Assembly (NCBI GenBank): GCA_017958365.1
Contig: JAGDCV010000047.1
Span: 62,001 to 126,000 of the forward strand
Direction: 5' to 3'
Origin: Clostridiales bacterium
GTDB taxonomy: Bacteria > Bacillota > Clostridia > Saccharofermentanales > Saccharofermentanaceae
Length of the DNA: 64,000 bases
A program made the translations under genes and the position numbers. How positions within the stretch are numbered: position 1 is the first letter of the stretch; the number at the start of each line of letters is the position of its first letter. The notes beneath the pieces were generated by a model that saw only the letters and a list, made by a program, of their open reading frames with translations, was not told the DNA's origin and made no database searches. Below, one piece after another: positions 47,285 to 56,089 of this stretch.

Positions 47285-47383
47285 TCAGGTATCTTCATTT
47301 CGCATCCTAATGCATCGATAAGTGCCGTGCATGCTTCCGCTTTTATCAAGGATGAATACCATCTCTGTAAGATTCTTTCTCAT
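47285..47383 (-). pseudogene. Remnant of a VWA-domain protein gene
   Basis: A minus-strand frame begins at an ATG (47383) eight bases after GGGAGG and reads MRKNLTEMVFILDKSGSM. This is the start of a VWA domain with the MIDAS D-x-S-x-S motif. It then stops after 32 residues. In the next frame a coding-like tail (EACTALIDALGCEMK..., ending at 47245) follows. A full VWA gene would be several hundred bases, so a large internal deletion has joined the two ends. It may still be translated but cannot form a VWA fold. Confidence 0.6.
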
Positions 47384-47440
47384 TGTTTTGTCCTCCCTTA
47401 TGTTTGTTGGCTTATGTATAGGAAATGAAGATGTGCCCGT

Positions 47441-47458
47441 GGTCGCCTTTGAGGCGAC
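47441..47458. repeat. Short hairpin upstream of the MntP-ZIP gene
   Basis: GTCGCC (47442-47447) and GGCGAC (47453-47458) around a 5-base loop, followed by ATTTTAT. It may be a weak terminator on the plus strand or a structural element between divergent units. No yybP-ykoY manganese riboswitch pattern is visible. Confidence 0.5.
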
Positions 47459-47492
47459 ATTTTATCTTCCTTCGGGTGTATAATTAACGGAT

Positions 47493-48854
47493 ATGGGAAT
47501 AGTTGAGTTGGTTTTGCTTGCGATAGGCATGTCCATGGATGTTTTTGCAGTATCTATCTGCAAGGGCATCGAGACAAAGAAGGCCACACTGAAGCAAGTG
47601 ATGATTTGCGGCGTATGGTTTGGGTGTTTCCATTTCATAATGCCGATGACGGGTTATTTCCTGAGTTCTTTCTTCACAGTATTCATCAATAAGGTAGCGC
47701 CGTGGCTGGCATTCGGCCTTCTGGCTTTCTTAGGCGTCAAGATGATAAAGGAAGCTTTCTCTGGGGAAGAGGATGAGACTAAGCCCGGCTTTAACTTCAA
47801 GACTATGTTCCCTCTGGCGGTTGCCACATCCATAGATGCTCTGGCTGTCGGAGTTACGCTCGTTGCTGTTCCCGTACAGGTGATAGATGCCACAAACATA
47901 GTAAATACGGTATTTGGCTGTTTGCTGATCGCGCTGATCACATTCGTATTTGCCTGCATGGGTGTGCGTATCGGCAATTCGTTCGGAACAAGATACCAGG
48001 CCGGTGCCGAGGCTGCCGGCGGTTTTATCCTCATATTCATCGGACTTAAGGTCCTTCTCGAGCATCTCGGCGTCATCGACTTCATGAATAACAGCGATGT
48101 TCTGTTCGGACTTCTCGTGCCGTTTGCGGGATCGATCATCGGCTCCGCACTCGTATTCGTCGTAAAGAAGGAACTTCACGAGAGTATCAAACTTATCTTC
48201 ACGGGCATGGCGGGAGGCATCATGATGGCCTGCTCCATGTGGACTCTTCTGTATCCTGCGATCCTTCAGGGGAAGGTATATACGGCTTCAATAGGCTTTA
48301 TCATCGGTATCGGTTTCCAGTACATTCTTGATAAGGCTATACCACATACACATGTCTTTACCAAGGTCGATGAAGGCCCTGCAAGCAAGATCGGTCATTC
48401 GGGCAGGGTTATGCTCTCTGAGATGATCCACCATGTTCCTGAGGGAATGGCTGTAGGTGTTATTTTCGCCGGGGTGCTTAACGGATCGGGTGATGTTAAG
48501 GTGGCGGCTGCGGCTGCGGTTACGCTCGGCATCGCCATCCAGAATATCCCTGAGGGTGCTTTTGTTTCCTCTCCTTTGTGGTCAGGCGGAGAGGAGAAGG
48601 GCAAGTCCTTCCTCATGGGTGTCATCTCGGGTGTAGTTGAGCCTTTGCTCGGTATCGCGACCATCATCTTCGTTAACGCGCTTCCTGGGACACATTTGTT
48701 TATAATGGCTTTGACGGGTGGCGCCATCACATTCCTGGTGCTTGAGGAAACGATTCCCTCAATGCACACGGGAGACCATTCGGATAAGGGAACGATATCG
48801 TTCGCGGTATTCTTCTGTCTTATGATGATATTAACTTTCGCGGTGGGGGTATGA
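47493..48854 (+). CDS. Fusion of MntP-type manganese exporter and ZIP-type metal transporter
   Basis: 453 residues in a single frame. Residues 1-190 are a complete MntP: SMDVFAVSICKG in helix 1, SIDALAVGVTLV in the second half, about six helices. Residues about 200-453 are a complete GufA-like ZIP: LFGLLVPFAGSIIGSALVF, FTGMAGGIMMACSMWTLLYPAI, HHVPEGMAVGV with the metal-binding His/Glu, and IQNIPEGAF. MntP exports Mn2+; ZIP proteins generally bring divalent metals into the cytoplasm. No ribosome binding site is visible; TATAAT at 47479-47484 ends eight bases before the ATG. Confidence 0.9.
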   Translation: MGIVELVLLAIGMSMDVFAVSICKGIETKKATLKQVMICGVWFGCFHFIMPMTGYFLSSFFTVFINKVAPWLAFGLLAFLGVKMIKEAFSGEEDETKPGFNFKTMFPLAVATSIDALAVGVTLVAVPVQVIDATNIVNTVFGCLLIALITFVFACMGVRIGNSFGTRYQAGAEAAGGFILIFIGLKVLLEHLGVIDFMNNSDVLFGLLVPFAGSIIGSALVFVVKKELHESIKLIFTGMAGGIMMACSMWTLLYPAILQGKVYTASIGFIIGIGFQYILDKAIPHTHVFTKVDEGPASKIGHSGRVMLSEMIHHVPEGMAVGVIFAGVLNGSGDVKVAAAAAVTLGIAIQNIPEGAFVSSPLWSGGEEKGKSFLMGVISGVVEPLLGIATIIFVNALPGTHLFIMALTGGAITFLVLEETIPSMHTGDHSDKGTISFAVFFCLMMILTFAVGV

Positions 48855-48855
48855 C

Positions 48856-50004
48856 ATGACTAACGTTTGCTGCAGTAACTGCTTTAATCCCAAGCGTGAC
48901 ACGTTCCACCGCTATATAAAGCAGAACGGCTATGTTTCCGACGATATGTGTCCTTACTGCAAGAGTACGGACGGCATCAAGATAGAGGCGAAATTGCTCG
49001 GGAAGTTCATAAAGACCGGTATCGACCGCGCCTACGATGTCTGTGATGATGAAGGCGGGGATAAGCTCTCGGTATTCGAGATCCTTAACGACCGGGTTAT
49101 CCTCTTTGAATGGGAGAACCACAAGGAGCGCGAGCTCACTAAGGCTCTGTTTGAAGGGACTTCGGATGAGGACATCGATGCGGGAAGGTACCGCCTTAAG
49201 CTCGAGTCCAAAGGCGACGACGAGGAGCAGTACAGGATATGGCAGAACTTCGAGCACGACTGCAAGTACTTTAACCGCTTCTTTGACCTGACACCGAGAG
49301 GCGAGGGCAACAGCAACAAGCGTACCGAGATGCTCGAAAAGATATACGAGTCCTGCCTTAAGAACCTTAAGGAGGAGATCGAGCCCGGCACTGAGCTTTT
49401 CAGGGCGCGTGTCATTGATTCCAAACTCAAAAGAGGTAGGGACTACAACCTCGACGAGGTCTCGATAGGACCTGCGGACAAGATGAATTCCCAGGCGGGC
49501 CGAATGAATCCCGAGGGCATCAACTACTTCTACGTCGCGGAAGACGAGGCTACGGCCCTTAAAGAGGGACGGCTGAGGGCTAACGAGCGCGTTCTTATAG
49601 GAAGATTCAATACCATAAAGAAGCTAACGGTCATCGACTGGACCAAGGCAAACATATATGAGAAGGCGGTCGATATCTTCTCGCCCAAGTATTCTCCGTC
49701 GATGGCGGTCTACCAGGACTTCCTGAGGCGATTTGCCATTGAGGTCGGAAAGCCCAATGAAACTGCGAAGAATATCGAGTATGTTGCCACGCAGCTTGTT
49801 GCCGAATATGTTAGGGGACACGGCTTTGATGGTATAAAATACGACAGTGCGGTAGGTAACGGGTTTGATGTAGTATTCTTCTACGGCCCGGAAATCGAGA
49901 AAGAAAACAAGGATTTTAATACAATTCCCGATTATACTGATATCGCAAAGCTCACAGATGTGAGAGAATTTAAGATAAAGATCGAGTACTTCCTCGAACC
50001 ATAA
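48856..50004 (+). CDS. RES-domain protein with N-terminal zinc-binding (HEPN/RES-N-like) region
   Basis: 382 residues. Cys5, Cys6 and Cys9 with a later CPYC pair (about residues 32-35) suggest a zinc knuckle. The C-terminal half (about 180-350) has the RES toxin-family landmarks: Arg in TELFRARV, GRMNPEGINYFYVAEDEATALKE-type region with a Glu, and Ser in DGIKYDSA. RES toxins degrade NAD+. Here no Xre/COG5642 antitoxin adjoins it, so it may be controlled within the chain or serve another role. It begins one base after the MntP-ZIP stop, likely the same transcript. Confidence 0.82.
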   Translation: MTNVCCSNCFNPKRDTFHRYIKQNGYVSDDMCPYCKSTDGIKIEAKLLGKFIKTGIDRAYDVCDDEGGDKLSVFEILNDRVILFEWENHKERELTKALFEGTSDEDIDAGRYRLKLESKGDDEEQYRIWQNFEHDCKYFNRFFDLTPRGEGNSNKRTEMLEKIYESCLKNLKEEIEPGTELFRARVIDSKLKRGRDYNLDEVSIGPADKMNSQAGRMNPEGINYFYVAEDEATALKEGRLRANERVLIGRFNTIKKLTVIDWTKANIYEKAVDIFSPKYSPSMAVYQDFLRRFAIEVGKPNETAKNIEYVATQLVAEYVRGHGFDGIKYDSAVGNGFDVVFFYGPEIEKENKDFNTIPDYTDIAKLTDVREFKIKIEYFLEP

Positions 50005-50022
50005 ACCGGAGGACGGATATAT

Positions 50023-51117
50023 ATGAACGTAAAGTTAGAAGGCATAACGAAGGTTTTCCCGAACCGCGACAGGAAGGATAAGACCGGAGTCGTAGCAGTC
50101 AGAGATTTCAGCATCGATATCCCTGACGGAGAACTTGTATGTCTGTTGGGCCCCTCCGGCTGCGGAAAAAGTACGCTTCTTTACATGATCTGCGGACTCG
50201 AGAGCCCCACTGAAGGAAAGGTCTTCTTCGGTGAGACTGATGTTACGGATATCCCGTCCGAGAAGAGGGGAGTAGGTCTTGTTTTCCAAAACTATGCTTT
50301 GTATCCGCATCTTACGGTAAGACAGAACATAAGATTCCCGCTTGAGAATCTTAAGGGCTCGGACAAGCTTACCAGGGAAGACATGGAGGACAAGGTCCTT
50401 GAGGCTGCCAAGATAGTCCAGATCGACGGGCTTCTGGACAGAAAGCCCGGACAGTTAAGCGGCGGCCAGCAGCAAAGAGTTGCCATAGCAAGAGCTCTCG
50501 TTAAGATGCCGAAGGTCCTTCTGATGGATGAGCCTTTGTCCAACCTTGATGCAAGATTAAGGCTTCAGACGAGGGAAGAGATAAGAAGGATCCAGAGGCA
50601 GACGGGCATCACGACAATATTCGTAACTCACGATCAGGAAGAGGCAATGAGTATCTCTGACCGTATCGTCGTTATGAGGGATGGTGTTTTGCATCAGATC
50701 GGCCACCCCCAGGATGTCTATAATGATCCTGCAAACATGTTCGTGGCATGCTTCCTTGGAACTCCTGCGGTTAATGTATTCAACGGAGAGATTAAGCGTG
50801 GCGGGCTTTACATAGGCAATGAGAGGGTCATGGATGTTAACGGGGTTAAGGAAATGCCTGTCTGGGTCGGTGTAAGACCTGAAGGTTTCATTCCGGATCC
50901 TGAAGGAGCTTTTACCTGCGATCTTAACGGCGTCGATGTTCTCGGACGCGACATCAGCGTCGTATGTTCCCATAAGTCATGCGAGAGCGTTATCCGTACG
51001 ATAGTAAGCGCGGAGAGCGAAGTTGACTGCGAGAGCAAAACGGTCAAGTTCAACCTCAAGCCGAACAAGACATACATCTTCGATAAAGAGTCGGAAGAGA
51101 GGATTCGTTTCTCATGA
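50023..51117 (+). CDS. Carbohydrate ABC transporter ATPase (MalK/UgpC type)
   Basis: 364 residues. Walker A GPSGCGKST at about 42-50, signature LSGGQQQRV, Walker B VLLMDEPLSNLD and the switch His in VTHDQEEAM. The C-terminal 120 residues form the TOBE/OB regulatory region typical of sugar importers. CGGAGGACGG precedes the ATG. The first gene of a four-gene operon: ATPase, two permeases, binding protein. It overlaps the next gene by four bases. Confidence 0.94.
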   Translation: MNVKLEGITKVFPNRDRKDKTGVVAVRDFSIDIPDGELVCLLGPSGCGKSTLLYMICGLESPTEGKVFFGETDVTDIPSEKRGVGLVFQNYALYPHLTVRQNIRFPLENLKGSDKLTREDMEDKVLEAAKIVQIDGLLDRKPGQLSGGQQQRVAIARALVKMPKVLLMDEPLSNLDARLRLQTREEIRRIQRQTGITTIFVTHDQEEAMSISDRIVVMRDGVLHQIGHPQDVYNDPANMFVACFLGTPAVNVFNGEIKRGGLYIGNERVMDVNGVKEMPVWVGVRPEGFIPDPEGAFTCDLNGVDVLGRDISVVCSHKSCESVIRTIVSAESEVDCESKTVKFNLKPNKTYIFDKESEERIRFS

Positions 51118-52040
51118 GTTCCAGGAAACAGTTAAGCGGCGTCAACAACGTCATGACGCAGGTAAGAGGCTGGCTTTATCTGTTGCCGGCACTCCTTTTC
51201 CTCATCGCGTTCATGGTCTATCCGTTGATAGATGTATTCGTTTATTCATATCAGGAAGGGTTTAACTCTGCCTCCCAGACTTCATTCGGAATCGGACTTT
51301 ATAACTACAAGTACATCTTAAGAGACCCTTACTTCCTTAAGGCTGTTAAGAACACATTCATTCTCGTTATCATCACGGTTCCGGTATCAACGGGACTGTC
51401 ACTTCTCATATCATTGGGATTAAGCTCGATACAGAAACTTAAGAACATGTTCCAGACGATATTCTTCCTGCCTTACGTAACCAATACGCTTGCGGTAGGT
51501 CTCGTCTTCATGATCCTGTTCAGAAAGACTCCTTATACCGACGGCCTCGTAAATCTTCTCATCGGCAAGTTCGGCATAAGCCCCATCGACTTTATAGACG
51601 GCCCTTACTGGGCGAAGATGTTGGTCTTAAGCATCTACGTTATCTGGATAGTCATGCCGTTTAAGATACTCATCCTTACATCGGCTCTGGCTTCGGTGCC
51701 CGAGGTTTACTATCAGTCGGCAAAGATCGACGGAACGTCATCATGGAGAGTGTTCTGGCGCATTACATTGCCAATGATATCTCCCATGATCTTCTATCTT
51801 GTCATCACGGGCTTCATCGGAGCTTTCAAGGCTTACTCTGATGCCGTTGCCATCTTCGGCGTCAACCTTAATGCAGCAGACATGAACACCATCGTAGGTT
51901 ACGTATACGACATGCTCTACGGAGACGGCGGAGGGTATCCTTCGTACGCATCCGCCGCAGCCATCGTACTGTTCGCGATAGTTCTTACCATAACAGTCAT
52001 CAACCTGATCGTCAGCCGCAAGGCAACGGACAATACTTAA
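51114..52040 (+). CDS. Sugar ABC transporter permease, MalF/UgpA type
   Basis: 308 residues with six helices. The cytoplasmic EAA loop that contacts the ATPase is at YYQSAKIDGTSSWRVFWRITLP. An N-terminal helix LLPALLFLIAFMVYPLIDVF is typical of UgpA-like subunits. Pairs with the next permease. Start overlaps the ATPase stop. Confidence 0.94.
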   Translation: MSSRKQLSGVNNVMTQVRGWLYLLPALLFLIAFMVYPLIDVFVYSYQEGFNSASQTSFGIGLYNYKYILRDPYFLKAVKNTFILVIITVPVSTGLSLLISLGLSSIQKLKNMFQTIFFLPYVTNTLAVGLVFMILFRKTPYTDGLVNLLIGKFGISPIDFIDGPYWAKMLVLSIYVIWIVMPFKILILTSALASVPEVYYQSAKIDGTSSWRVFWRITLPMISPMIFYLVITGFIGAFKAYSDAVAIFGVNLNAADMNTIVGYVYDMLYGDGGGYPSYASAAAIVLFAIVLTITVINLIVSRKATDNT

Positions 52041-52049
52041 GGAGGGAAT

Positions 52050-52874
52050 ATGAGATTTAAAAGACCTATCATATATTTCTTCCTGAGCATCTGGGCGATA
52101 ATCGTTCTGTTCCCGTTCTATTGGATGGTCCTTACGAGTTTCAAGAGCTATGCATCCTATGCGGGTGAGAGGATACCTAAGTTCATCGCGACCAATCCGA
52201 CGCTCGAGAACTACACTTCCGCGTTCACGGCGGTGCCTCTTGCGAAGTATTTCGCGAATACGCTTATCTTCACTCTCGTTACCACGGGACTTATGGTTGC
52301 GGTAATCATCTTTGCCGCATACGCTTTCGCGAGGATCAACTTCAGGGGAAGACACCTTATGTTTGTCATGTTCCTTGCCCTCATGATGATCCCGAACGAG
52401 CTTGTCATCATCACGAACTTCGTAACCATCACGGATCTCGGGATGCGCAACTCCTTTGCAGGTCTCATACTTCCTTCGGTAACGTCGGTATTCTACATCT
52501 ACCTTCTCAAGGAGAACTTCGAGCAGGTACCGGATGAGCTTTACTACGCGGCGAAGGTCGACGGAACGTCTGACATCAAGTACCTGTTCAAGGTCATGGT
52601 GCCCATGTGCCGTCCCACGATAATTACCGTCATCATACTTAAAGTCATCGAGTGCTGGAATTCGTACGTCTGGCCCAGGCTCATCACGGATGACCCCAAC
52701 TTCTTCCTCGTCAGCAACGGCATACAGGAAATACGCGAAAACGGCTTTGGACGTGATAACATCCCTGCGATGATGGCGGCAGTAGTTGCGGTATCGGTTC
52801 CGCTTATAGTTCTCTTCCTTATCTTCAGAAAGAAGATCATGGCAGGAGTCTCAAGGGAGGGTATAAAGGGATGA
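52050..52874 (+). CDS. Sugar ABC transporter permease, MalG/UgpE type
   Basis: 274 residues. FPFYWMVLTSFKS near the N-terminus and the EAA loop ELYYAAKVDGTSDIKYLFKVMVP are family hallmarks; six helices. TTAAGGAGGG precedes the ATG. It overlaps the binding-protein gene by four bases. Confidence 0.94.
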   Translation: MRFKRPIIYFFLSIWAIIVLFPFYWMVLTSFKSYASYAGERIPKFIATNPTLENYTSAFTAVPLAKYFANTLIFTLVTTGLMVAVIIFAAYAFARINFRGRHLMFVMFLALMMIPNELVIITNFVTITDLGMRNSFAGLILPSVTSVFYIYLLKENFEQVPDELYYAAKVDGTSDIKYLFKVMVPMCRPTIITVIILKVIECWNSYVWPRLITDDPNFFLVSNGIQEIRENGFGRDNIPAMMAAVVAVSVPLIVLFLIFRKKIMAGVSREGIKG

Positions 52875-54460
52875 TAAGATCACGCAAGGCTTTATCTTTG
52901 ATGCTTTCCGCTTCGGTTCTCGTATCGTCTTTGTTCCTGAGTGCATGTCACGGACAGGTTCAGAGGGCGCAGTTCGAGGTCCCTGATGCATTCGATTCGA
53001 TGCGTCAGTATGAGATCACGTTCTGGGCAAAGAATGATACCAATATTAACCAGACAAATATCTATAACCAGGCTATCGAGAACTTCGAGGCTTTGTATCC
53101 GAATATCCACGTCAATATCAGGCTTTATACGGACTACAACAAGATCTATAACGACGTGATCACGAATATCGCGACGGATACGACGCCGAATGTCTGTATC
53201 ACGTATCCTGATCACATAGCAACTTATCTTACGGGTGAGAATACGGTGGTCCCCTTAGATTCACTGTTCGAAGATCCCAACTACGGCCTGGGAGGATCTT
53301 TGGTAAGATTTGATTCTCCTTCCCTGGATGAGATCGTTCCCGAGTTCCTTCAGGAGTGCGTCATAAACAACAATCACTACTGCATTCCTTACATGAGGTC
53401 CACGGAGGCTTTGTACATCAATAAGACTTACGTGGAAGCATTGGGATATGAGATCCCTGATATTGTTACATGGGATTTCATATGGGAAGTGAGCGAAGCT
53501 GCCATGGCCCGTAACAACGACGGTACTTATGCCATAAACGGACAGTCGATCATGATCCCTTTCATCTACAAGTCTTCGGATAACATGATGATCACGATGC
53601 TGCGTCAGCTCGATGCGGGCTATACCGACAGCATGGGCAATATCAGTCTGTTTAACAACACGACGACATCGCTCCTGCGCACCATCGCTGATGAGGTTGC
53701 ACTCGGTACGTTCTCGACGTTTACAGTATCGGGTTACCCCGGTAACTTCCTTAATGCGGGCCAGTGCATATTTGCCGTTGATTCAACCGCCGGTGCCACA
53801 TGGATGGGTTCCGATGCGCCTTTGATGGATATACATGAGAGTGAGGTCGTGGACTTCGAGACAGTCGTACGACCGGTTCCCCAGTTTGATACCAATAACC
53901 CTCAGATGATCTCACAGGGTCCTTCCATCTGTATCTTCAACAAGGAAGATCCGCAGGAGGTTCTGGCTTCATGGATGTTTGCCCAGTATCTTATCTCGAA
54001 TGAAGTGCAGATAGCCTATGCCGGTACCGAAGGGTACGTTCCCGTAACCACGTGTGCACAGCAGTCTCAGGAGTATCAGGATTACCTTAATGATCCTTCA
54101 CAGTATGACGTCAAGATAGCGGCAACGAACATGCTCCTTGATAATATCGACAATACTTTCGTGACAGCCGTATTTAACGGTTCAACTTCAGTCCGTAATG
54201 CCGCCGCCCAGCTCATTGACAGCACTGTCAAATCTGTAAGGCGACGCGAGACCATAGACAGCGACTACTTTGATGACCTCTATGCGGAAGTCACGGCGCT
54301 TTACCGCTTAGATCAGCTGTCAGGTGCCAAGGACAGCAAGACCGACTTAGGTCCGCTTCCTTCTGAGTCAAAGTTCCTTCTTATCCTGCTTGGTGTAGTT
54401 TGGATAGGAATAGGAGCGTATTTCGCGGCTGATTTGGTAAAAAAGCGGAAAAAGGCTTAA
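52871..54460 (+). CDS. Extracellular sugar-binding lipoprotein with C-terminal transmembrane helix
   Basis: 529 residues. Lipoprotein signal with LSAC lipobox (Cys about residue 25), then a family 1 solute-binding fold: YEITFWAKNDT, FEALYPNIHVNI, PNVCITYPDHIATYL, CIPYMRSTEALYINKTYVE. At the end a hydrophobic helix (about 502-523, LLILLGVVWIGIGAYFAADL) and a basic tail KKRKKA form a second membrane anchor, unusual for such binding proteins. It belongs to the carbohydrate importer upstream; the exact sugar is unknown. Confidence 0.9.
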   Translation: MIRSRKALSLMLSASVLVSSLFLSACHGQVQRAQFEVPDAFDSMRQYEITFWAKNDTNINQTNIYNQAIENFEALYPNIHVNIRLYTDYNKIYNDVITNIATDTTPNVCITYPDHIATYLTGENTVVPLDSLFEDPNYGLGGSLVRFDSPSLDEIVPEFLQECVINNNHYCIPYMRSTEALYINKTYVEALGYEIPDIVTWDFIWEVSEAAMARNNDGTYAINGQSIMIPFIYKSSDNMMITMLRQLDAGYTDSMGNISLFNNTTTSLLRTIADEVALGTFSTFTVSGYPGNFLNAGQCIFAVDSTAGATWMGSDAPLMDIHESEVVDFETVVRPVPQFDTNNPQMISQGPSICIFNKEDPQEVLASWMFAQYLISNEVQIAYAGTEGYVPVTTCAQQSQEYQDYLNDPSQYDVKIAATNMLLDNIDNTFVTAVFNGSTSVRNAAAQLIDSTVKSVRRRETIDSDYFDDLYAEVTALYRLDQLSGAKDSKTDLGPLPSESKFLLILLGVVWIGIGAYFAADLVKKRKKA

Positions 54461-54553
54461 AAGTTGTTCCATACTACTTCAAATCAGATATAATTACCCT
54501 GAGGTTGCCGGAACGCATAACTATATCCGCGTCCGGTAAGAAAGAAGGGTAAT

Positions 54554-55315
54554 ATGAAGACATTTAAGAAGGTTTTGTCTCTTGCAGTTGTAGCTGCAAT
54601 GGCACTTTCTGTTTTTGGCTGCGCTTCAAACGAGGCAGCTGAGACAGAAGCTAACGAGACTGAAGTGGCTGTTGATGCTGAGTACCTCTCATATGCTGAG
54701 TACGAGGCTGCAGCTCTCGACACAGAGGTTACTGTTCTTTGTACGGTAATGGCTACACAGTCCTGGTGGGAGGACAAGATCACAGTTTATGCTGCTGATC
54801 AGGATGGTGCTTATTTCATCTATGAGATGGCTTGCTCCGAAGAGGATGCAGCTAATCTTACTCCCGGAACTACTATCCTTGTAACAGGTTACAAGACAGA
54901 GTGGGAAGGCGAAGTTGAGATCTCTGATGCTACGTTTGAGTTCACAGAGACAGACGGCGTTGCAATCGCTGCGGTTGATCTTACAGCTGACTTTGCTGAT
55001 GACGACGCATTGCTTGCTCATCAGAACCAGTACTTCTCTATGACTGGTCTTACAGTTGAGGCTATCGGTGATAACGGAGAGGCTTTCTTCTATAAGTGGG
55101 ATAACTCCGGTACACAGGGTGATGACCTCTACTTTACAGTATCTGACGGTACGACAACACGTACATTCACAGTTGAGTCTTATCTTACAGGTTCTGACAC
55201 AGATGTTTATCAGGCAGTTGAGGCTTTGAACGTTGGTGATACTATCAATGTTGAAGGTTACATGTACTGGTATCAGGGACCTAACCCTCACATCACATCA
55301 GTATCCGTCGGATAA
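54554..55315 (+). CDS. Lipoprotein with OB-fold-like repeats
   Basis: 253 residues. Lipobox VFGC (Cys about residue 23). The mature part contains two similar segments with the strand pattern of OB-fold (tRNA_anti-like) lipoproteins: TEVTVLCTVMATQSWWEDKITVY ... TTILVTGYKTEW, then FSMTGLTVEAI ... DTINVEGYMYWY. No known function. The leader has TATAAT at 54489-54494 and a bulged hairpin (54508-54516 with 54529-54536). AAGGG precedes the ATG. Confidence 0.78.
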   Translation: MKTFKKVLSLAVVAAMALSVFGCASNEAAETEANETEVAVDAEYLSYAEYEAAALDTEVTVLCTVMATQSWWEDKITVYAADQDGAYFIYEMACSEEDAANLTPGTTILVTGYKTEWEGEVEISDATFEFTETDGVAIAAVDLTADFADDDALLAHQNQYFSMTGLTVEAIGDNGEAFFYKWDNSGTQGDDLYFTVSDGTTTRTFTVESYLTGSDTDVYQAVEALNVGDTINVEGYMYWYQGPNPHITSVSVG

Positions 55316-55345
55316 TAAAAGCTTAAGAGTATAAAGAAGACAATG

Positions 55346-55373
55346 AGACCGTCTCTTCGGAGGCGGTCTTTTT
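55346..55373 (+). terminator. Terminator after the OB-fold lipoprotein
   Basis: AGACCGTCTC, TTCG tetraloop, GAGGCGGTCT then TTTTG. The 10-bp stem with one wobble and a UUCG loop is a strong intrinsic terminator. Confidence 0.9.
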
Positions 55374-55462
55374 GTATCATTTAAAACACCGTGATGACCC
55401 TTCTTTGTAACATTGTTAACTTAAAATGAGATTAATTAAGTGAAAGCGAGGAAGTGTCAGCA

Positions 55463-56089
55463 ATGGAAGAACAGTTAATCTCCAAGATTGAACTTCTTAA
55501 GGTTACAAAGATATCCTACGGAACCCTTTACAGATGGAAAAGACTGGGCCTCATTCCCGAGAGCTGGTTTATTCACAAGGCTACCGATATCGGACAGGCT
55601 ACATACCTTCCCCGTGAGAAGGTCCTTACAAGGATCGCGAGGATCCAGGAGCTTAAGAGCGAGCTTACGGTAGAGCAGATGCAGGAGCTTTTCTCTGCTA
55701 ACGTTAAGAGCTTCAAGATCCCTCTTAAGGATTTCTCTGACCTTAATATCGTATCCAAGCTTGCATTGACGGCATTCACGAGCATCTTCCCCATGAAGGA
55801 GAAGCTTGACTTCAACGATGTATTCTCAATGTATGTCGTAGATCACCTGATGAAGCTCTCTGGCTTCTATCTTGAGGATGCAAAGCAGGTATTAAGACTT
55901 CTGTGCAAGTACCTTTCGCGCGAGACATCCAAGGACTATCAGCTCCTTCTTCTGCGTAAGATGGGCGTGCCCATGACGGTTCTCGTTAAGGGCGACGAGG
56001 AGATCTTACTTGAGGACAACACCGAGATCATCGCATGTGCGAACCTCGTTGAGTTCGAGTCAGCACTCAAGAACAGACTCATAGCATAA
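55463..56089 (+). CDS. YhbD family (DUF4004) putative regulator
   Basis: 208 residues. The N-terminus has a MerR-like helix-turn-helix pattern (LISKIELLKVTKISYGTLYRWKRLGLIP) and then ATYLPREKVLTRI, the hallmark of DUF4004/YhbD proteins of Firmicutes. The ATG at 55463 is chosen over an in-frame GTG at 55454, because GAGGAAG sits 8 bases upstream. It overlaps the ArsR-type gene by one base (TAATG), so both are made together. YhbD's target is unknown. Confidence 0.85.
   Translation: MEEQLISKIELLKVTKISYGTLYRWKRLGLIPESWFIHKATDIGQATYLPREKVLTRIARIQELKSELTVEQMQELFSANVKSFKIPLKDFSDLNIVSKLALTAFTSIFPMKEKLDFNDVFSMYVVDHLMKLSGFYLEDAKQVLRLLCKYLSRETSKDYQLLLLRKMGVPMTVLVKGDEEILLEDNTEIIACANLVEFESALKNRLIA

Noticed and set aside
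47401-47492. Manganese riboswitch (yybP-ykoY) before the MntP-ZIP gene
   Set aside because: The space is too short and the conserved loops are not present; only a small GTCGCC/GGCGAC hairpin is seen.
51741-52355. Minus-strand open frame of 204 codons across two permease genes
   Set aside because: It spans the boundary of two clear ABC permease genes on the other strand and gives a charged, featureless sequence.
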